Both the position numbers and the translations under genes were made by a program. 64,000 nucleotides of DNA. Origin: Umezawaea tangerina (GTDB taxonomy: Bacteria > Actinomycetota > Actinomycetes > Mycobacteriales > Pseudonocardiaceae). Shown here piece after piece: positions 61,598 to 64,000 of this stretch. The stretch's first letter is position 1, and every line of letters starts with the position of its first letter. The notes beneath the pieces were generated by a model, which was not told the origin of the DNA, did no database searches, and was given only the letters and a program-made list of their open reading frames with translations. The stretch lies in assembly GCF_003002815.1 (NCBI RefSeq), contig NZ_PVTF01000009.1, positions 248,001-312,000 of the forward strand, read 5' to 3'.

Positions 61598-61651
61598 AGC
61601 GTGCGGTCAGCGACGGGTCAGCCGATCAGCGGCCGGTCAGGGGGAAGTCAG
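61595..61651 (+). promoter_or_regulatory. Six TCAG repeats in two 11-bp-period triplets upstream of HAF paralogue 3
   Basis: GTCAG at 61595, 61606 and 61617, then ATCAG at 61625 and GTCAG at 61636 and 61647. Spacings are 11, 11, 8, 11 and 11 bp. The last copy ends 51 nt before the ATG, the same distance as in paralogue 2 and close to paralogue 1. Confidence 0.6.
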
Positions 61652-61702
61652 CGGGCGGCGCGACGGTGAGCCATCGGTTTCCCTTATCAGCCAAGGAGAA
61701 TC

Positions 61703-62746
61703 ATGCGGTCCAGGTACCCGGTGGCCATCGCGCTCGTGCTCGCGGCGATGTCCTCCCCCACGGCGTCCGCGGCGGCCTGCGCGTGGACGCCGACCACACT
61801 CCCGATCCCCACGTCCAGGGTCGCCGCGGTCGTCACCGCGGCGGACAGCGGGGGCGGCTTCGCCGGTGAGGCGACCAGTCAGCGCGTCCTCGGCTCGCCC
61901 ACCGTCGACGCCGTCCGCTGGACGGGCGGCACCGTCACCAACCTCGGCACCCTGCCGGGGCACATCAGCAGGGTCACCGTCACCGGCGTCAACGCCGCGG
62001 GCACGGTCGTCGGCTACTCGCAGGAGACGACCCTGACCCACTACCGGGCGTTCCGCTCGACCGGCACCGCGCTGACGGCGCTGCCGGAGCCCGCGGGCGT
62101 CGACTCGTCGTGGGCGACCGGTGTCAACGACAACGGCGACATCGTCGGGCACGTCGGCACGGACTTCCAGCAGGGCACCACCATCTACACCGTGCACACG
62201 GCGGTGCTGTGGCCAGCGAGCGCGCCGGGCACCGTGGTGAAGCTGTCCGGTGGCCTGCCGACCACGGGGCAGACGATCGCGACGGGGATCGACCAGGACG
62301 GGACGGTGCTGGTCGAGCACTTCCCGACGCAGACCGACGCGTTCACGGCGACCAACCTGTACCTGTGGAAGGCCTCCGCGGCGCGCAAGCTGGTGCTCCC
62401 CTCCGGCACGGCGTCGGTCGAGGGCGAGTCGATCTCCAACGGCCGGGTGGCGGGGACGACCTACTCCTCCAGCACGTCCGCGGGCAAGGGCGTGCTGTGG
62501 GACCAGAGCGGTGCCGCGGTGCTCCCGACGAGCTCGGCGGCCCTGCACTCGGTCAACCGCTCCGGGCAGTCCACCGGGTTCACCACCGCCACCTCGCTGA
62601 CGTTCGGGGTGTGGCAGCTCGGCACGGCGACCACGACGCTCTCGGGCACGCTGGGCGTGAACGTGTCCGCCGACAACGGTGCCGTGGCGGGCTGGAGCCG
62701 GGCGACCGGGTCCAACAACCAGCCGACGGTCTGGCGCTGCACCTGA
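61703..62746 (+). CDS. Secreted HAF-repeat (beta-propeller-like) protein, paralogue 3
   Basis: 347 aa. Signal peptide MRSRYPVAIALVLAAMSSPT ending ASA; AAGGAGA precedes the ATG. Repeats: TVTGVNAAGTVVGYSQ, TGVNDNGDIVGHVG, ATGIDQDGTVLVEHF, ESISNGRVAGTTYSS, VNRSGQSTGFT. It begins AACAW and ends VWRCT, so the paired terminal Cys positions persist although flanking residues diverged. The third copy has lost some of the second repeat similarity around residues 25-50. A very long hairpin terminates it. Confidence 0.82.
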   Translation: MRSRYPVAIALVLAAMSSPTASAAACAWTPTTLPIPTSRVAAVVTAADSGGGFAGEATSQRVLGSPTVDAVRWTGGTVTNLGTLPGHISRVTVTGVNAAGTVVGYSQETTLTHYRAFRSTGTALTALPEPAGVDSSWATGVNDNGDIVGHVGTDFQQGTTIYTVHTAVLWPASAPGTVVKLSGGLPTTGQTIATGIDQDGTVLVEHFPTQTDAFTATNLYLWKASAARKLVLPSGTASVEGESISNGRVAGTTYSSSTSAGKGVLWDQSGAAVLPTSSAALHSVNRSGQSTGFTTATSLTFGVWQLGTATTTLSGTLGVNVSADNGAVAGWSRATGSNNQPTVWRCT

Positions 62747-62759
62747 TCTCGCGGAGCAC

Positions 62760-62806
62760 ACGTGGAGCGGCTCCCCGGAGAAGTTCTCCGGGGAGCCGCT
62801 CCACGT
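62760..62806. terminator. 47-bp near-perfect palindrome between convergent genes
   Basis: Arms 62760-62782 and 62784-62806 (23 bp each) match perfectly around a single base. It separates the HAF paralogue 3 stop from the stop of the DsbA-like gene and probably terminates both. Confidence 0.75.
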
Positions 62807-62822
62807 CGCCAGGTGGTGGATC

Positions 62823-63521
62823 TCAGCCGCAGCCGCCCGCGTGGCTCTCCTCCGACGAGCGCCCGAGGCCGACCGACGTGGCCGACGCGGGCAGCGCGCC
62901 CGCCGGGGCGAGCTTGGAGCGGAGGTGGGTGGCGAACTCGTCGAGCCGGTCCATGCCCCAGAAGCGGGAGAACCGGTGCACGAAGAACGGCACGCCGAAC
63001 ACGCCGTCCTTGCAGATCCGCAGCAGGATCTCCACGCCCTCCTCGCGCAGGGCCCTGTCCGAGGCCGCGGTGGACACCGCGACCGGGTCGAGGCCCAGCG
63101 AGGTCGCCACGTCCGCGATGACCTCCGGGTCGCAGATGTCGCGCCCCAGCTCCCACCGGGTCCGGTAGACGGCGTCGACGTACTCGCGGCCCAGCCCGGC
63201 CCGCCGGGCCACCAGGTAGCCCAGGTGCGGCACCTCCCACACCGGGTCCCGGTCGACCGGCCAGGTCAGCGGCAGGCCGCGGGCCTTCGTCAGCCTGCCG
63301 ACGTCCTGGAGGATGTAGAAGTGCTTCGCGCGCGACATCGCCGAGTACGGGAACTCCTCACCCCGCTCGGTCAGCATCCGCGTGCTCAGCTCGTCGGGCT
63401 CGAAGAACGGCACCCACTCGACGGCCTCGGCCACGTCCGGGTACCTGTCCAGCAGGTCCCGGTAGGCCATCCACGAGTAGGGGCTGCGCAGCGAGAAGTA
63501 GAACCTCGGGTTCTTGCTCAT
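62823..63521 (-). CDS. DsbA-family / 2-hydroxychromene-2-carboxylate isomerase-like protein
   Basis: 232 aa, thioredoxin-like fold of the HCCA isomerase/DsbA type. The start MSKNPRFYFSLRSPYSWMAY has Ser in place of the DsbA active-site Cys pair (S-P-Y-S), as in GST kappa/HCCA isomerases. The cis-Pro loop is GVFGVPFFVHRFSRFWGMDR. ATG 63521 has GAGGAGG five bases upstream, 10 nt after the fabG stop, so they form an operon. Homologues adjoin ketoreductase genes in type II polyene or cinnamoyl-lipid polyketide clusters, where a double-bond isomerase role has been proposed; that context is only suggested here, since the window ends. Confidence 0.8.
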   Translation of the reverse strand: MSKNPRFYFSLRSPYSWMAYRDLLDRYPDVAEAVEWVPFFEPDELSTRMLTERGEEFPYSAMSRAKHFYILQDVGRLTKARGLPLTWPVDRDPVWEVPHLGYLVARRAGLGREYVDAVYRTRWELGRDICDPEVIADVATSLGLDPVAVSTAASDRALREEGVEILLRICKDGVFGVPFFVHRFSRFWGMDRLDEFATHLRSKLAPAGALPASATSVGLGRSSEESHAGGCG

Positions 63522-63531
63522 GCCGTCCTCC

Positions 63532-64000
63532 TCAGATGACCAGTCCGCCGTCGACCCCGAAGACCTGGCCGGTGACGTAGGAGGCGCGGTCGGAGGCCAG
63601 GAAGGACACCAGGTCGGCGACCTCCTCGGGCGTGCCGAACCGGCCGAGCGGGATCCTCTCGGTCATCCTCGCCACGAAGTCGTCGGCGAGGCCGGCGACC
63701 ATGTCCGTGCCGATGAAGCCGGGCGCGACGGCGTTGACCCGGATGCCGTACTTGCCGACCTCCTTGGACAGCGCCTTGCTGAACCCGATGATCCCGGCCT
63801 TGGACGCCGAGTAGTTGGTCTGCGCGGCGTTGCCGTAGACCCCGGCGACCGAGGACATCGTGACGAGGCTCCCCGCGCGCCGCTTCATCATCGAGAACAC
63901 GGCGGCCTTGCACAGGTGGTAGGTGCCGTCGAGGTTGGTCCGCAGCACCGCCTGCCAGTCGTCCTCCTTGAGCAGCACCAGCGGGTTGTCCCGCACGATG
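63532..64000 (-). CDS. fabG: 3-oxoacyl-ACP reductase (FabG-like SDR), start beyond the window
   Basis: The 3' 156 codons are present; the gene continues past the right edge, so the NAD(P)-binding start is missing. The catalytic triad region is visible: [20 protein letters not shown] with Ser and the Y-x-x-x-K motif (YSASK), then [14 protein letters not shown] and the C-terminal [20 protein letters not shown]. It reduces a beta-keto group on an acyl carrier protein using NADPH. It precedes and is probably co-translated with the DsbA-like gene, consistent with either fatty acid or polyketide synthesis. Confidence 0.93.
   Translation of the reverse strand, partial: IVRDNPLVLLKEDDWQAVLRTNLDGTYHLCKAAVFSMMKRRAGSLVTMSSVAGVYGNAAQTNYSASKAGIIGFSKALSKEVGKYGIRVNAVAPGFIGTDMVAGLADDFVARMTERIPLGRFGTPEEVADLVSFLASDRASYVTGQVFGVDGGLVI

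Noticed and set aside
1-64000. tRNA, rRNA, insertion sequences or phage integrase genes
   Set aside because: None was seen on either strand. The only repeat family is the element described at 39964 and 49397.

Overview
The window is about 72% G+C, uses GTG and TTG starts freely, and packs genes into 4-nt-overlap operons. These traits and the gene content (Rv-type Ser/Thr kinase, DUF3558 lipoprotein, DivIVA-type coiled coil, many ECF/SigE sigma factors, GlxA regulator, secreted ricin-domain enzymes) point to a filamentous actinobacterium. The Pseudonocardiaceae (Saccharothrix/Lentzea/Actinosynnema group) is the likeliest family; this is an inference from overall flavour, not from a marker gene.

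Layout. (1) 1-11.9 kb: exopolysaccharide locus. A truncated initiating sugar transferase and a secreted glycosidase-like protein on the plus strand converge on a tightly overlapping minus-strand operon, read from 11.9 kb down to 1.9 kb: DMT transporter, polysaccharide deacetylase, O-antigen-ligase-like polymerase, glycosyltransferase, chain-length-type membrane protein, small ORF, GT87 mannosyltransferase, flippase and two more glycosyltransferases. (2) 12-26.3 kb: small independent units: DoxX, SigG-like sigma factor, GNAT plus an unknown membrane protein, reductase, a decayed membrane-protein gene, YchJ, glutathionyl-hydroquinone-reductase family, Na+/H+ antiporter, MerR with a divergent lipase, SigE-family sigma factor with a membrane partner, HTH regulator and DUF3592. 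(3) 26.4-32.4 kb: peptide ABC importer with a fused double ATPase. (4) 32.9-39.9 kb: ilvD, GlxA-type regulator, a class A PBP-like protein with degenerate active sites divergent from a PknB-like kinase, and a P-loop protein. (5) 40-49.7 kb: type IIA topoisomerase B and A subunits carrying three inteins, followed by a three-gene nitrile hydratase with a split beta subunit. This block is bracketed by two copies of a dispersed repeat. (6) 49.8-64 kb: coiled-coil proteins, ThuA-ricin protein, polyprenyl synthase, metallo-hydrolase, YggT, GH3 glucosidase, three tandem secreted HAF-repeat paralogues, and the edge of a DsbA-like/FabG operon.

Strongest points for follow-up. First, the dispersed repeat at 39964-40345 and 49397-49715: its core is a perfect 23-bp-arm palindrome whose arms differ between copies yet stay complementary, followed by an array of short hairpins that also change in a compensated way. 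Second, the three inteins, each at a catalytic motif of the topoisomerase. Third, the class A PBP-like protein that has lost all three transpeptidase motifs. Fourth, an 11-bp-period direct repeat placed about 50 nt before each of the three HAF paralogues. Fifth, the three-subunit nitrile hydratase.

Coordinates of start codons were chosen from ribosome-binding sites and overlaps read by eye. Family assignments come from recognisable motifs, not from database searches.
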